A stretch of DNA of 64,000 nt from Acridotheres tristis (Eukaryota > Chordata > Aves > Passeriformes > Sturnidae): contig CM072894.1 in the NCBI GenBank assembly GCA_037013685.1, positions 13,217,449 to 13,281,448 on the forward strand, read 5' to 3'. A program made the translations under genes and the position numbers. Shown here piece by piece: positions 55,201-62,262 of this stretch (position 1 is its first letter; each line of letters starts with the position of its first letter). The notes below the pieces were generated by a model. That model was given only the letters and a program-made list of their open reading frames with translations. It ran no database searches and was not told the origin of the DNA.

Positions 55201-56237
55201 CAGTGAAGGCAAAGCCCAAATGGCAGCCTGCTGCTGTTCCTTCACCAGATTTCCCCCCTCCTCCACCAGAGAGCAGTTTAGTGTTTCCTCCTCCACCTCC
55301 TTCCCCAGCTTCCTCTGCAGGTTCTCCCCCGCCTGACAAGTCAGGGTCTCCAGTCAAAAAGGCCGGCAAGACATCAAGCCCTGGAGGGAAGAAACCACCT
55401 CCAACACCTCAGCGCAACTCCAGCATCAAATCCACAAGCTCCACTGAGTACCATGAGTCCAAGAGGCCTTCAGTGGACCGCCTTGTCAGCAAATTTGCAC
55501 ACTCACCAGAGCCGTCAGGATCTCCTTCCAAGGAGTCATCACCTCCTCCAGCCCCTCCAAAGCCAGGAAAGCTCAACCTTTCTGGTGTGAGCCTGCCCAT
55601 TGTCCTTCCACAAGGTGGGATCCCAGCCAAGGGTTCTGTTCCGAGTGTGTCTGGAAAGGAACCTGTGGTTGAATTCCCTTCACCACCATCCGATTCAGAC
55701 TTCCCACCACCACCACCTGAAATAGATCTTCCTCCTCCTCCAGTAGAAATTCCATCTGTGTTTTCAGGCAGCACCTCCCCAAAAGTTGCTGTTGTAAATC
55801 CCCAGCCACAGACGTGGTCAAAACCGTCTGTGAAAAAAGCCCCACCGCCCACACGCCCAAAGCGGAACGACAGCACCCGACTGACACAGGCGGAGGTCGC
55901 AGAGCCCCCAGGGTCAGCTGGCCCACAAGTGCCCACGTCACCCAAGTCCAGCCTTAGCGTTCAGCCAGGATTCCTGGCAGACCTCAACCGGACGCTGCAG
56001 CGGAAATCCATCACCCGGCACGGCTCCCTCTCCTCCGCTCGGATGTCCAGAACAGAGCCCACGGCCACCATGGACGACATGGCCCTGCCTCCACCCCCGC
56101 CAGAGCTGCTGGCTGACCAGCAGAAGACCAGCAGCTTTGGGGGCAGTCACATATCTGGCTATGCAACGTTACGGAGGGGGCCACCCCCTGCACCCCCCAA
56201 AAGGGATCAGAACACCAAGCTGTCACGGGACTGGTAG
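7170..56237 (+). CDS. RAPH1: RAPH1 (lamellipodin), whole coding span, 13 joined exons
   Basis: Joining 7170-7289, 10743-10848, 11668-12176, 36185-36262, 37612-37771, 39961-40082, 41585-41650, 42977-43120, 44319-44429, 47172-47270, 47877-47997, 49614-49756 and 54264-56237 gives 3753 nt: 1250 codons plus TAG. Every intron is GT-AG and every junction phase matches. The product follows recalled human lamellipodin throughout. Seen in order: an acidic N-terminus with two amphipathic helices (about 27-40 and 76-100; talin-binding in the family), a Ser-rich linker, a charged helix (246-271), an RA domain (about 272-360), a PH domain (about 388-505), a Ser-rich linker, and a proline-rich tail (about 610-1250). 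Family role: a plasma-membrane and leading-edge adaptor that binds phosphoinositides and Ras/Rac-type GTPases through RA-PH and recruits Ena/VASP, the Abi/WAVE complex and talin to drive lamellipodia. The N-terminus, RA, PH and extreme C-terminus are strongly conserved; linkers differ more. The promoter is outside the window. Confidence 0.97.
8375..8594. repeat. Duplicated segment, copy 1
   Basis: About 220 bp that recurs 1.53 kb downstream. Shared landmarks in order: AATTTCAGATG, CCTGTTGAGCTTCAGTGACA, CCCCATGTAACACATTCCAC, a GGTCAGCAG/AGTCAGCAG block, CTGCTTGCTACTTA, then ATCATA..CATAACAA. By eye the copies are roughly 80-85 percent alike with small indels. Flanks do not match. It is not a family I recognise. 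Confidence 0.8.
9904..10127. repeat. Duplicated segment, copy 2
   Basis: Direct-orientation partner of the segment at 8375-8594. It carries a short insertion (GAGCTGGATT versus GAAT) after the GTGACAGCAA landmark and lacks several bases around the CTGTCATGTACTTCTTG segment of copy 1. Either an old local duplication or two insertions of the same uncharacterised interspersed element. Confidence 0.8.
10743..10848 (+). CDS. RAPH1: RAPH1 coding exon 2 (residues 41-75 plus one base)
   Basis: Acceptor TTTTTCAG then AGT TTG GAT; encodes [18 protein letters not shown] and continues through [12 protein letters not shown]. It ends after AATG before GTTTGT, leaving one base of a split Glu codon (G|AA) completed by the next exon. 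The 106-nt length leaves phase 1. The basic KRSPLRQ patch and the YRF segment are family-conserved and link the two N-terminal talin-binding helices. The donor GTTTGT is weaker than consensus. Confidence 0.95.
10849..11667 (+). other. RAPH1 intron 2
   Basis: 819 nt, donor GTTTGT, acceptor GTTGCAG. AT-rich with T- and A-runs. A 93-codon open frame at 11312-11593 has no family signature and is regarded as chance. Confidence 0.85.
11668..12176 (+). CDS. RAPH1: RAPH1 coding exon 3 (residues 76-245)
   Basis: Acceptor GTTGCAG, completing the split Glu codon. It opens with [20 protein letters not shown], the Leu-rich amphipathic helix matching the second talin-binding site of RIAM. A variable Ser/Thr/Ala linker follows, then the conserved [15 protein letters not shown] segment and a Ser-rich block ending [17 protein letters not shown]. 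Many SP/RRxS-like sites suggest phosphorylation control (inference). The 509-nt exon ends at ACTGAG|GTAGGT, phase 0. The linker after FGSHS is the part that diverges most from the human sequence as I recall it. Confidence 0.96.
21139..21223 (+). mobile_element. CR1 retroposon 3' end fragment
   Basis: The segment AGGATGACCCTGCGTGAGCA followed by a GGTTGAGCCAGATAACC block and ending CTGATTCTGTGA matches the 3' terminus of avian CR1 LINEs, including the terminal TTCTGTGA repeat unit. It is an old, 5'-truncated copy with several substitutions and no open frame. Confidence 0.75.
21357..21533 (-). mobile_element. CR1 retroposon fragment, opposite orientation
   Basis: Reads as the complement of the CR1 3' region: AATCTAAACCTCCTCTGGTG, then CTTGTCCTATCTCTTGTCAC, GAGAGTGATAAGGTGTCCCC, and AGGTTAAACAACCCC. 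These landmarks occur in order as in avian CR1 consensus. It lies only 134 bp from the + oriented CR1 fragment, so the two form an inverted neighbouring pair. Confidence 0.85.
33010..33235. promoter_or_regulatory. CpG-rich patch in intron 3 (possible internal promoter or enhancer)
   Basis: I count about 16 CpG dinucleotides in roughly 220 bp, against almost none in the surrounding kilobases, with local runs such as GTGCCGGGGCCGTGTG and CAGCGCCGAGCGCTC. It lies 3 kb upstream of the exon that begins the helix-RA-PH core. No TATA box or defined start is visible. An old GC-rich repeat remnant is an alternative. Confidence 0.3.
34395..34545 (-). mobile_element. CR1 retroposon fragment
   Basis: ATAGAATCACTGAATAAGCT then GAGTTGGAAGGGACCCACAA, GATCACTGAGTCCAACTGC and a CCTGCACAGGACATCCCCAA block: the complement of an avian CR1 3' end, with its terminal ATAGAATC unit on the left. 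It ends around GTACTGTGAAG. One of the clearest indicators that the genome is avian. Confidence 0.9.
36185..36262 (+). CDS. RAPH1: RAPH1 coding exon 4 (residues 246-271), charged helix before RA
   Basis: Acceptor CCCCCTAG, donor GTAAGT; 78 nt, phase 0 at both ends. Encodes [20 protein letters not shown] plus EAQVKK, a Lys/Glu-rich helix with heptad-like spacing that precedes the RA domain in MIG-10/RIAM/lamellipodin proteins and packs with the RA-PH unit. The exon is isolated by a 24-kb intron on the left. Confidence 0.96.
36263..37611 (+). other. RAPH1 intron 4
   Basis: 1349 nt, donor GTAAGT, acceptor TTAACAG. AT-rich with no feature recognised. Confidence 0.85.
37612..37771 (+). CDS. RAPH1: RAPH1 coding exon 5 (residues 272-324), first half of RA domain
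   Basis: Acceptor TTAACAG, then [20 protein letters not shown], a ubiquitin-like beta-hairpin, then [20 protein letters not shown] and [12 protein letters not shown]. This is the Ras-association fold that binds small GTPases in the family. The 160-nt exon ends ATGG|GTAAGT in phase 1. The match to human is near complete. Confidence 0.97.
37772..39960 (+). other. RAPH1 intron 5
   Basis: 2189 nt, donor GTAAGT, acceptor TGCTGCAG. Holds a GGGAATGGGTAAGGAATGGG minirepeat near 38283, a 30-bp tandem duplication at 39271-39330 and a TTAGTTTCTA direct repeat near 39892. Nothing else recognised. Confidence 0.85.
39271..39330. repeat. 30-bp tandem duplication
   Basis: Two adjacent units each begin TTTGACTGAGAACCAAA and continue ATTCTGACTGAGG or GTTCTCAGAAG. 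The first 22 positions differ by one base; the ends have diverged. A third partial echo (TCAAAGCTCAGAGC) lies just to the left. Confidence 0.75.
39961..40082 (+). CDS. RAPH1: RAPH1 coding exon 6 (residues 325-365), second half of RA domain
   Basis: Acceptor TGCTGCAG; completes the Glu codon and reads [20 protein letters not shown], then [20 protein letters not shown] and Q. This closes the RA fold and begins the linker to PH. 122 nt, ending CCACAG|GTAAGC in phase 0. The conserved NLLNW and KYALFKNP blocks are family signatures. Confidence 0.97.
40083..41584 (+). other. RAPH1 intron 6
   Basis: 1502 nt, donor GTAAGC, acceptor TGTTATAG. Overlapping open frames near 40439-40750 on both strands show no family signature and are regarded as chance. 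Confidence 0.85.
41585..41650 (+). CDS. RAPH1: RAPH1 coding exon 7 (residues 366-387), RA-PH linker
   Basis: A 66-nt, phase 0-0 exon between TGTTATAG and GTAAGA. Encodes [20 protein letters not shown] plus LE, the short rigid linker joining RA and PH into a single structural unit. Its small, symmetric size would allow in-frame skipping, but there is no evidence of that here. Confidence 0.96.
41651..42976 (+). other. RAPH1 intron 7
   Basis: 1326 nt, donor GTAAGA, acceptor TTGGCAG. The last 150 nt stay open in frame with exon 8, but a normal acceptor marks the exon start. No other feature. Confidence 0.85.
42977..43120 (+). CDS. RAPH1: RAPH1 coding exon 8 (residues 388-435), start of PH domain
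   Basis: Acceptor TTGGCAG, donor GTATGC; 144 nt, phase 0-0. Encodes [20 protein letters not shown], then [20 protein letters not shown] and YVPKGKAK. The [12 protein letters not shown] segment is the beta1-beta2 phosphoinositide-binding loop of a PH domain, with the Lys/Arg cluster intact, as expected for PI(3,4)P2-type membrane binding in this family. The open frame happens to extend left into the intron, which is not coding. Confidence 0.97.
43121..44318 (+). other. RAPH1 intron 8
   Basis: 1198 nt, donor GTATGC, acceptor TTTCCTAG. AT-rich with no feature recognised. Confidence 0.85.
44319..44429 (+). CDS. RAPH1: RAPH1 coding exon 9 (residues 436-472), middle of PH domain
   Basis: Acceptor TTTCCTAG, donor GTAACA; 111 nt, phase 0-0. 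Encodes [20 protein letters not shown], then [17 protein letters not shown], the central PH strands. Human has Asn where this sequence has Ser in LDHVxVYYG, as far as I recall. Tyr-rich; neighbouring Tyr residues are kinase targets in the family. Confidence 0.97.
44430..47171 (+). other. RAPH1 intron 9
   Basis: 2742 nt, donor GTAACA, acceptor TTTTGCAG. Open frames on both strands around 45899-46228 overlap each other and have no family signature. No repeat recognised. Confidence 0.85.
47172..47270 (+). CDS. RAPH1: RAPH1 coding exon 10 (residues 473-505), C-terminal PH helix
   Basis: Acceptor TTTTGCAG, donor GTAACC; 99 nt, phase 0-0. Encodes [20 protein letters not shown] and [13 protein letters not shown]. 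The [12 protein letters not shown] stretch is the PH C-terminal helix with its hallmark Trp. Only a conservative Val-to-Ile change versus the human sequence I recall. Confidence 0.97.
47271..47876 (+). other. RAPH1 intron 10
   Basis: 606 nt, donor GTAACC, acceptor TGCTTAG. No feature recognised. Confidence 0.85.
47877..47997 (+). CDS. RAPH1: RAPH1 coding exon 11 (residues 506-545)
   Basis: Acceptor TGCTTAG, donor GTAACA; 121 nt ending in phase 1 (G|AA Glu). Encodes [20 protein letters not shown] then [13 protein letters not shown] and a run of Ser. It extends the helix after PH and then enters a low-complexity Ser linker, probably phosphorylated (inference). Confidence 0.96.
47998..49613 (+). 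other. RAPH1 intron 11
   Basis: 1616 nt, donor GTAACA, acceptor CTGAACAG. Contains a perfect 22-bp palindrome (48159-48180). An open frame of 128 codons at 48986-49372 has overlapping antisense frames and no family signature. Confidence 0.85.
48159..48180. repeat. Perfect 22-bp palindrome with TG/TA/CA core
   Basis: CTGTGTGTATA is followed at once by its exact complement TATACACACAG. It is self-complementary with no spacer, and the alternating purine-pyrimidine core could adopt cruciform or Z-form DNA. Probably a microsatellite derivative. Confidence 0.85.
49614..49756 (+). CDS. RAPH1: RAPH1 coding exon 12 (residues 546-593)
   Basis: Acceptor CTGAACAG, donor GTAACA; 143 nt, completes the split Glu codon and ends in phase 0. 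Encodes [20 protein letters not shown], then [20 protein letters not shown] and TQLEESSK. The DSGVSD and RSQSIV segments are conserved Ser-rich regulatory motifs, the latter fitting a basophilic kinase site (inference). Confidence 0.96.
49757..54263 (+). other. RAPH1 intron 12
   Basis: 4507 nt, donor GTAACA, acceptor CCCCATAG. Holds a 189-codon open frame (50731-51300) without family signature and a splice-site-flanked open stretch (51731-51852). Near its 3' end is a 36-nt uninterrupted pyrimidine run (54186-54221) that serves as an extended polypyrimidine tract. Confidence 0.85.
51731..51852 (+). other. Candidate alternative exon in intron 12
   Basis: It is preceded by a long pyrimidine tract ending CTCCCTCCTTGTCAG and followed by GG|GTGAGT, both strong splice signals. 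The 122 nt are open in the phase left by exon 12 ([10 protein letters not shown] at the start, LVPQQINN at the end). Inclusion would shift the frame of exon 13, so it would give an alternative C-terminus or a decay substrate. No homology is recognised; it could be a cryptic pseudo-exon. Confidence 0.2.
54264..56237 (+). CDS. RAPH1: RAPH1 coding exon 13 (residues 594-1250), proline-rich tail
   Basis: One 1974-nt exon with acceptor CCCCATAG and stop TAG at 56235-56237. It holds a 20-proline run (residues about 630-649), conserved [14 protein letters not shown], and repeated Pro-rich SH3-type segments. FPPPPP motifs that bind Ena/VASP EVH1 domains have their Phe near residues 877, 923, 934 and 1073. 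The conserved end contains [20 protein letters not shown], the [18 protein letters not shown] motif and KLSRDW. Family knowledge: this tail binds Ena/VASP and SH3 proteins, including Abi of the WAVE complex and endophilin. The first 250 bases are very GC-rich against the AT-rich introns. The first about 25 residues ([15 protein letters not shown] region) diverge from human, whereas [12 protein letters not shown] onward is conserved. Confidence 0.97.
   Translation, partial: ARAEPAGRPFVSVAAPVSPQTKAVAPYTASQPSPPLPPPPPPPPPPPPPPPPPPPPLPSQAAPSAGSPATMFVKYSTITRLQNAAQHGGPFSKAPAAQQAPPPPPPSAKPQIPVPPNGVMPPPPPPPPPPTPGSAMAQLKPAPCAPSVPQFTPPPPPPKIHQVQPNISQAAAASSLPPPPPPVPAPPPPQAPPKPVMAALPPQPSGKAASPGVAHVTPPVTAPLPLAIKKQPSVTSPQVPPLPPAPPGPAPPATFPKQQSFSVKPPPSPQSPVPSVVKQIVSQFPPPPPMPPATEPQPLKPLPLSVAPQSPPAVKAKPKWQPAAVPSPDFPPPPPESSLVFPPPPPSPASSAGSPPPDKSGSPVKKAGKTSSPGGKKPPPTPQRNSSIKSTSSTEYHESKRPSVDRLVSKFAHSPEPSGSPSKESSPPPAPPKPGKLNLSGVSLPIVLPQGGIPAKGSVPSVSGKEPVVEFPSPPSDSDFPPPPPEIDLPPPPVEIPSVFSGSTSPKVAVVNPQPQTWSKPSVKKAPPPTRPKRNDSTRLTQAEVAEPPGSAGPQVPTSPKSSLSVQPGFLADLNRTLQRKSITRHGSLSSARMSRTEPTATMDDMALPPPPPELLADQQKTSSFGGSHISGYATLRRGPPPAPPKRDQNTKLSRDW
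54372..54431 (+). repeat. Polyproline (CCN)20 tract inside exon 13
   Basis: Twenty consecutive Pro codons, mixed CCG/CCC with one CCA and one CCT, flanked by PPL and LPS. The codon mixture argues against recent pure-triplet expansion. It is a profilin/SH3/EVH1-type ligand in the protein. The complementary strand is read as artificial Gly- and Arg-rich open frames, which I do not treat as genes. Confidence 0.9.
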
Positions 56238-56786
56238 TCAGTGTCCGGGGCCAGCGCTCTCCGTGACTTGTGGGCTGTTCTGGGATCGGCCAGCCCGTGA
56301 TCTTGTGCACATGGAGAGGATGTGGATGATAGCCCCATTAGAAGAGGTGATCTCAAACTGCAGCTATGGCTAAATGTAAAGACATTCCCCTTTCATGGCT
56401 ATGTTAAAAATGTTGGGGGCTTAGGAGTGTTGATACTTTATTGGGAAAAGTGGGTAGAGAGGTGTTGGCTTCATTCTTTCAGTTTCTTTTACCCTTCTTA
56501 CGGATTGGACCAAACCCCCATTTTCTTACTTTTTCTGCATTTAGGGGAGGGGGAGGGAGATGATTTTTTTTGTAGTGTCTGTCCATGTGAGACATGTTTG
56601 TGCATGTATTATAAGTGTAGGTATATAATATATTGTGATATATTTCATCGCAATTATAGAAGATAACCAGAATGTTTTTGTAGAACCGTATTTATTGTTT
56701 CAGTCAGTATATTATCTGGAATCAGACTCTAACTGGTCAAATCTTACCATAAAGCTGGAGATGTAGGGGGCACTTTAAAGAAAGGA

Positions 56787-56792
56787 AATAAA
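56787..56792 (+). terminator. Candidate proximal poly(A) signal AATAAA
   Basis: AATAAA about 550 nt after the stop, in an A-rich context, followed by GCAGTTTGTGGTGGG, which is G/T-rich. It could give a short 3' UTR form. Further AATAAA copies lie at 57614-57619 and 58204-58209, with less clear downstream elements. Confidence 0.4.
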
Positions 56793-59700
56793 AAACCCAA
56801 ACCCACAAACTTCTCAGCAGTTTGTGGTGGGTAAATTCTGCAAAGCTGAGGTGTTCGGCTGGTAACTGTATAATGTCCATTGATTGAAAAGTACAGATGC
56901 AACATACCAAAACATTCTGGTCATAATACTACTGAAAATGAGTATGTTCAGAGGAAAGAAATAGATTTTATATATAGTGGGCTGGAGTGAAATATATTTA
57001 TACTATAAAGAGCCTCCCCCTCCTTTCAAATAGTTTAAAAATATACACTGATACAAATTATTTCAAACTTATTTGTCCATGCAGTTAAGTAGGATAAATA
57101 CATATTATTCCAAACCATTATGCATTCTAACTGATAGTAGGCTCAATCATTTGTTTCTGTGGCTCAAGATGAATATATTTGTGTTAACCCCTTCTGAAAG
57201 CTGCCAGGACTCCTGCAATCGAAAATCCTGCCAAGCCCCAAGGCTGACCCACGCCGATCGTGAGCTGTCCGTGTAAGTCTTACTCTGAATGAACAGGTAG
57301 GTTTCTGTAGAAAGCACTGTGTGCTCACACAGGCATGCACAGCGTCCTGGCTCACCTGATCTGTGCCTGCTAAGATGTAGCGTCTTCACAAAAACAAGTG
57401 TCTGGAAATGTGTAAAGAAAGTATTGTTTGTAATTGGTTAGAAATTGTCAGGAAACATTCCCTTCTGGAAAGAGAGAAGGGAGCAGCAATTTCAGGACAA
57501 GCAGAGCCTTAGGAATTCTCTCTCTTTTCTTTGACCCGCTAGAGACTGTGACCAGTTGAATTAACCTGTTTATTACAAAGTTGCACTTCTAGCAGTCAAG
57601 GAAGAAGACTGGAAATAAAACAACCTTAAAGAGGCAATAACATTAGCTAGGAATTTCATCTAAGGGCCCATATGAGTAGAAAATATTGATTTGCTTGGTT
57701 TTTTGTTAGTGATTTACAATCAGGTCACTAGATCAAGTATGACAGTCCTCTTTCTTCAGTAGCTTGATTGTACAGTCTTACCCACATATTCAGACCTTGT
57801 GATAAGGTAGTGTAAGTGGTCTTATGTATCATTGCACATTCCTTACAGGGTGGTGGGACACAGCCTTTGTAAAACAACTAAAATACTTGGACTGTAGCTA
57901 GCCCATCTTCAGCTGTTACAGCTTTCCTTGTCACCATGGGGATACTGTCAATAGGCTCACAGGGCAAATAATTTCACTGTTTGCATACTTTTTCTCCAAA
58001 AGCAGTCTTTAGATGCTTTCTTTTTCTGAAAGAATGAAACAAAATACAGCAGCTTGACCTGGCAGTATCCTCACATGTGTAAAACCAATATAAATTAATA
58101 TCTCATTAGAGTAATTCAGGATGAAAGATTTAAGAAATATTGCGAGAGTGTCCCTCATTCCTTTTTTTTATAAAGTTTTTTTGTTTTTTAATCCAAATAA
58201 TTAAATAAATGTCTTTGTGAATATTTTATGAATAGGAAAAAAGTTTTGCTAATTTGAGGTGGAAAATTACACATCTATAACTATATAGTTTTAAATAGGT
58301 GCATCATGAAAAGAGAAAAATTAGTGGTGCTGTCTCTGCCGACTGTTTCATATGATTTTTTTAAAATCTGTTTCAGCACCTCTGGAAATTGTTTTAATAT
58401 TTCAGACTAGATTTTTTGAGCAATAAGAGTATATACCATTGTGTGCATTTTTAAAGCACTGCTATGGAAAGGCACTTTTTTGTATCTTTCAAATTGTTCA
58501 CCAAGTTTTGTTTCTACTATTTTTGTGCTTACAAAGTGTCCTTAAAAGCATTTGCATTGTTGATTTTAAGCATGCTCAGTGTAGCTGGTGGCTAACTTCA
58601 CCTCCTATAACTTAGGAGGGTTGCTAAGCTATACTGCAGTTCATGGGTGCTGTAATTTTTACCATTGGTCCTCTTGCTGCTTTGTCCTGTGTGCAGCTCC
58701 TGGGGCTCAGACACACCAGTGGGCAGAAGGTGCTCGCTGTAGCTGTAACTGCTGGGCCCTTAGCCGTGACGGGTAAGTGGGCACATCCTCCTTCTGCTGG
58801 CAACACACACCTGAGCTGATGCAGTGTGTGCTCCCAGGTGAGAACAGTCAGGGGATTGTTTGCCCCACCTGCTTTTCTTTTCCCCAGGACAGCCTCACTG
58901 GTGTGTGTCAGTTCCAGCCCTTTTACTTTAGTTCATTCAGTGCGGGTACCTCTGGGCTTTGGACTCGGCACATCAATGTTTTGAGTGCAATTTCTTCAGA
59001 GGCATTTGAGCTTGTTCTCATTTTCCTGTGCCCACATTAATTTCCCCAGTATCTCTCCCTAGGCAATTAATCCATGCTTCCTACTGCAGGCTGCCCACAG
59101 CTTGCTAGGAGACAGCTGTGTAACTCCTAAGTCTGCAGCAAAAAGAATGAATGTCAGCAAAGGTGCCAGCCTGTATTCCTTCTAGTTACAATTTCCTTCC
59201 TAAGGCAGTAGAGATCCAGTGAGTGGCTGCTGCTTGTTTTCTCTCAGTTGAGCATGGAAATTTTGCTAGAGTGTGGTTCAGACAACCTGGTTGCCTTTTC
59301 AGGTTATGAGATGCTCCCCATTATAACTTGCTTTTCCAGTATATTTACTGGCTATTTACACCTTATTTTGCAAGTAAGTTATTTGCCCCCATCTGCAGTC
59401 ATCTCATAATTGCACCATAATATTTATTAAATCAGAAAATTAAGGGGCTGGATTTCAGGCACCCAGGAAGGTGTGCTTCCTGCTACAAACAGAAAAGGCA
59501 GTAATCCTTTTGGCAGTGTTAAAATGGGCATGTGAAGGCTGAGTGTTCATACTCCAGACACAAAAGTGCTTTGATCCCAATGTACACGGAGTGTACAGCT
59601 GGAGCTGCATGAGGTGCACAGGCTGGGCACTTGTTAACGTGGGTGTCAGGGGAGCTCTGCTGCTGCAAGGGCAGCTGAGAGGCCTCAGCTGTGTTTGTTC

Positions 59701-62115
59701 ATCTTTCCCACATTTGGTCTTCATTTCCCCTCTGCTATGCAGCATAATCCACCTCGGAGTACCAGAGCCCTGGTCAGCCACGTGTCTGTGCCTGCAGCCC
59801 AGGTGTAGAAAGCAGGGAGATATTCTCAGACACATCACAATTCAGGTGGTGGAGAGTTGCTTTGAAAGGGAACACTAGGCTCTTCTTGCAACACTAAGCT
59901 TAGATGAGAAATTATTTTTAAAACCAAAAAAAACCCACTGGTTCTAAACAAACCATAGCTGACATGTTTCAGGTGGCTATGCTAGGGGTCCTGTTTAGTC
60001 TTTTTACACCTGTAGCTCAGAGAGGAAGATAGGCACAAATGTCTAAATAATTCTTCAACTTTCTGTGGAAGAGGAAGTTTCCTGCTTCACCCTGCACAGT
60101 GGTTTCCTCCTGTGGCAAACCACCACTGCCTGCTCTTCTCCCTTGGTGATGACCTCAAAGCCACAGAGCTCCTCTCCTGAGTTTACTCTGCAGTGACACA
60201 TCAGGGAAGCAAAGTGCAGGTACCTGGATTATTTGGTTTCAGGTCTGAGGGGAGAGGAAGCAGTTTTTTCAACAAGTGCATTTTAACATGTACTGTTCTG
60301 GGCTTGCACATTTAAACGTTTTCTAATTCCTTCTTTCTGTGCCCTTAGGCAACCAGGTAAATCATATCAGCTCAGAGATAAAGTGTGGCCAGTCTTCCTC
60401 TTAGTTAAAATTCTTTTCCCACAGTTTAAGGAACCAAAAGTGCAATTTCTACAGCAGAAGGTCAAAAAGAGAATTTTTCTGCTTTTGACAGAAAACAACA
60501 TAGAACCAAATTGTTTTTCTACAGTGGTACCATCACAAGTAAGTTTGTTTCTTATTCAGAATACGATTCTAAGTGGGTCCTAAAATGAGTACTACTTCAA
60601 CTAGCGTCGTGTTAAAATCAGTTGCACTCCAGAGAAGCAGTATGAATTCCTGGTAGAAGGTAGTGAGGATGCAGCCAGAACATGGAGTTTGGTTGGTTGC
60701 TGGGGTTTTTTTTCCTTTTTAGCATTGTTAAGGTATAGACTACATACTCAATCACACAGTGCTCCTCAACTGCAGGTGAGTCTTACTACTTTAGGGCCCA
60801 GTTGTGGTACCTGGTTTTGAGCTCTGCATTCATTCCCTAGCACCACTGGGGCAGACTCCAAACCAGAGAGGATTTAACACTACAAGGGATAGTTTCTCTT
60901 GGATGATTTTTTGCTACATGCTGGTGGGGTTTTAAGCTTTATTTTTTGGAATTCTGAGTTTGTCTAAGTTGAGTAATTTTCCTTTCTGAATTTTCTTTCT
61001 TTCAATTAAAAAATGCCCATGAAGACTGACCAAACCACGGTTGTGTTGCAGGGGGCAGCACTCACTAATACTGTGACGCAGGCTTGGTTTAGTTTTGAGA
61101 AGTTTAAGACACTAAACTGCAACTGAGATGACAAACACATGCTTATCCAGAACCATGTAAATTACTTGAATTGCTGCTAACCAACCATGGGGAAAACAGT
61201 GACTTGGGTACTGATCATTTGGTGCTCTGAGGCACTCGGTGGGGCAGGGACTCAGTGAGCTCTCTGCTCAGCAGATGGATCTTGGGTAAAGGGGAGGTGG
61301 AGAAGGTAGAGCAGGAGGAACAGGAGCGAGTGCTGTAGAAATGAGTGAGAAGAACCTTCAGTAACAGATTGTGGACACTATCCCCCTTATTTAAATGCTT
61401 GAAGGCAACTTGTCTTTTAGGAGATTTTGGAATTCAACCTTTTGCTACAGTGGAAAATAATTTCCTTCCAGCTTTCCCAAGATGCCAAAGATGCATTCTG
61501 AGCTAAATTCCAGGTATGCAAATGTGTATACAGCAGTCTCTTGGTGCCAGGGGTCTCATACTGCTGCTCTCTAGCACGCGTGGAGAGAGAGCAGGGTGCC
61601 ACTCTTAGATGTTGTGTGTCTCTTGCCTTTAACCAACACGGGGAACTGGGTACACACTTGCAAAGGACAGTTTAGCAGACAAAGCCGTGCCCATGGCACC
61701 CTGCTGGCTGATTTGGTGCAGCACAATAGCGCTTGCACGACTAAAAGAAAAACAGAGTATTTTGTCACAAGTTGTAATTGGGAATCTTAGGCCTCCTAGT
61801 GGACTGCAATGGACCAGAAATTAACTGAAGCAGCAGTTTGGTTTATGGCTTACACTAATTGTTACCAGTCACTGGGAATATTCTGTATAATACTGGAGAT
61901 GCAAGTGTAAGAAGTGTCATTGCAATGATGATTTGTCTGTGCAGCAAACTTGTGCTGAGTGCTGTAAATACATTCATGTTTACTGCTTTAAAAAGAAAAT
62001 TGCACATTTTATCTTTCAATGGGATTGCCTCCCCTCTTCTTCCCTTTCCAAAAAGAAAAAAAAAAATCAAAGCTCTTTTAGACTGATCATTTCAGGTTGG
62101 GGGGAGCTTTGCCAT

Positions 62116-62150
62116 ATTATAAATATATATAAATATATGTATAAATATAC
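62116..62150. repeat. AT-rich TATAAATA tandem tract
   Basis: Irregular repeats of TATAAATATA within the distal 3' UTR, about 90-120 nt before the poly(A) signal. Low complexity; it may contribute an AU-rich context for the transcript end. Confidence 0.6.
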
Positions 62151-62236
62151 TTTTTTAAGCATGAGAGAGGACAAAAGAAATACTACATTATAGAGTACCC
62201 AATATAGATCATTATACAATGGAATATGCACAATTC

Positions 62237-62242
62237 AATAAA
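62237..62242 (+). terminator. Distal poly(A) signal AATAAA of RAPH1
   Basis: Canonical AATAAA followed by a T/GT-rich stretch (ACTCTGTTTTAATCCTCTGTCTTG) about 20-45 nt downstream, the expected downstream element. It is the last good + strand signal before the sequence changes character. Confidence 0.75.
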
Positions 62243-62262
62243 GATGTAGTTAAATTTAATAC

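Larger units (their letters stand above)
56238..62262 (+). other. RAPH1: RAPH1 3' UTR (long terminal exon)
   Basis: From the stop codon there is about 6 kb of AT-rich sequence with stops in all frames and no convincing splice sites, ending about 20 nt after a canonical AATAAA at 62237. A 6-kb 3' UTR agrees with the long transcripts known for mammalian RAPH1 (recalled knowledge). A Pumilio-type TGTAAATA occurs at 61963-61970. The exact cleavage site cannot be read from sequence alone. Confidence 0.75.
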
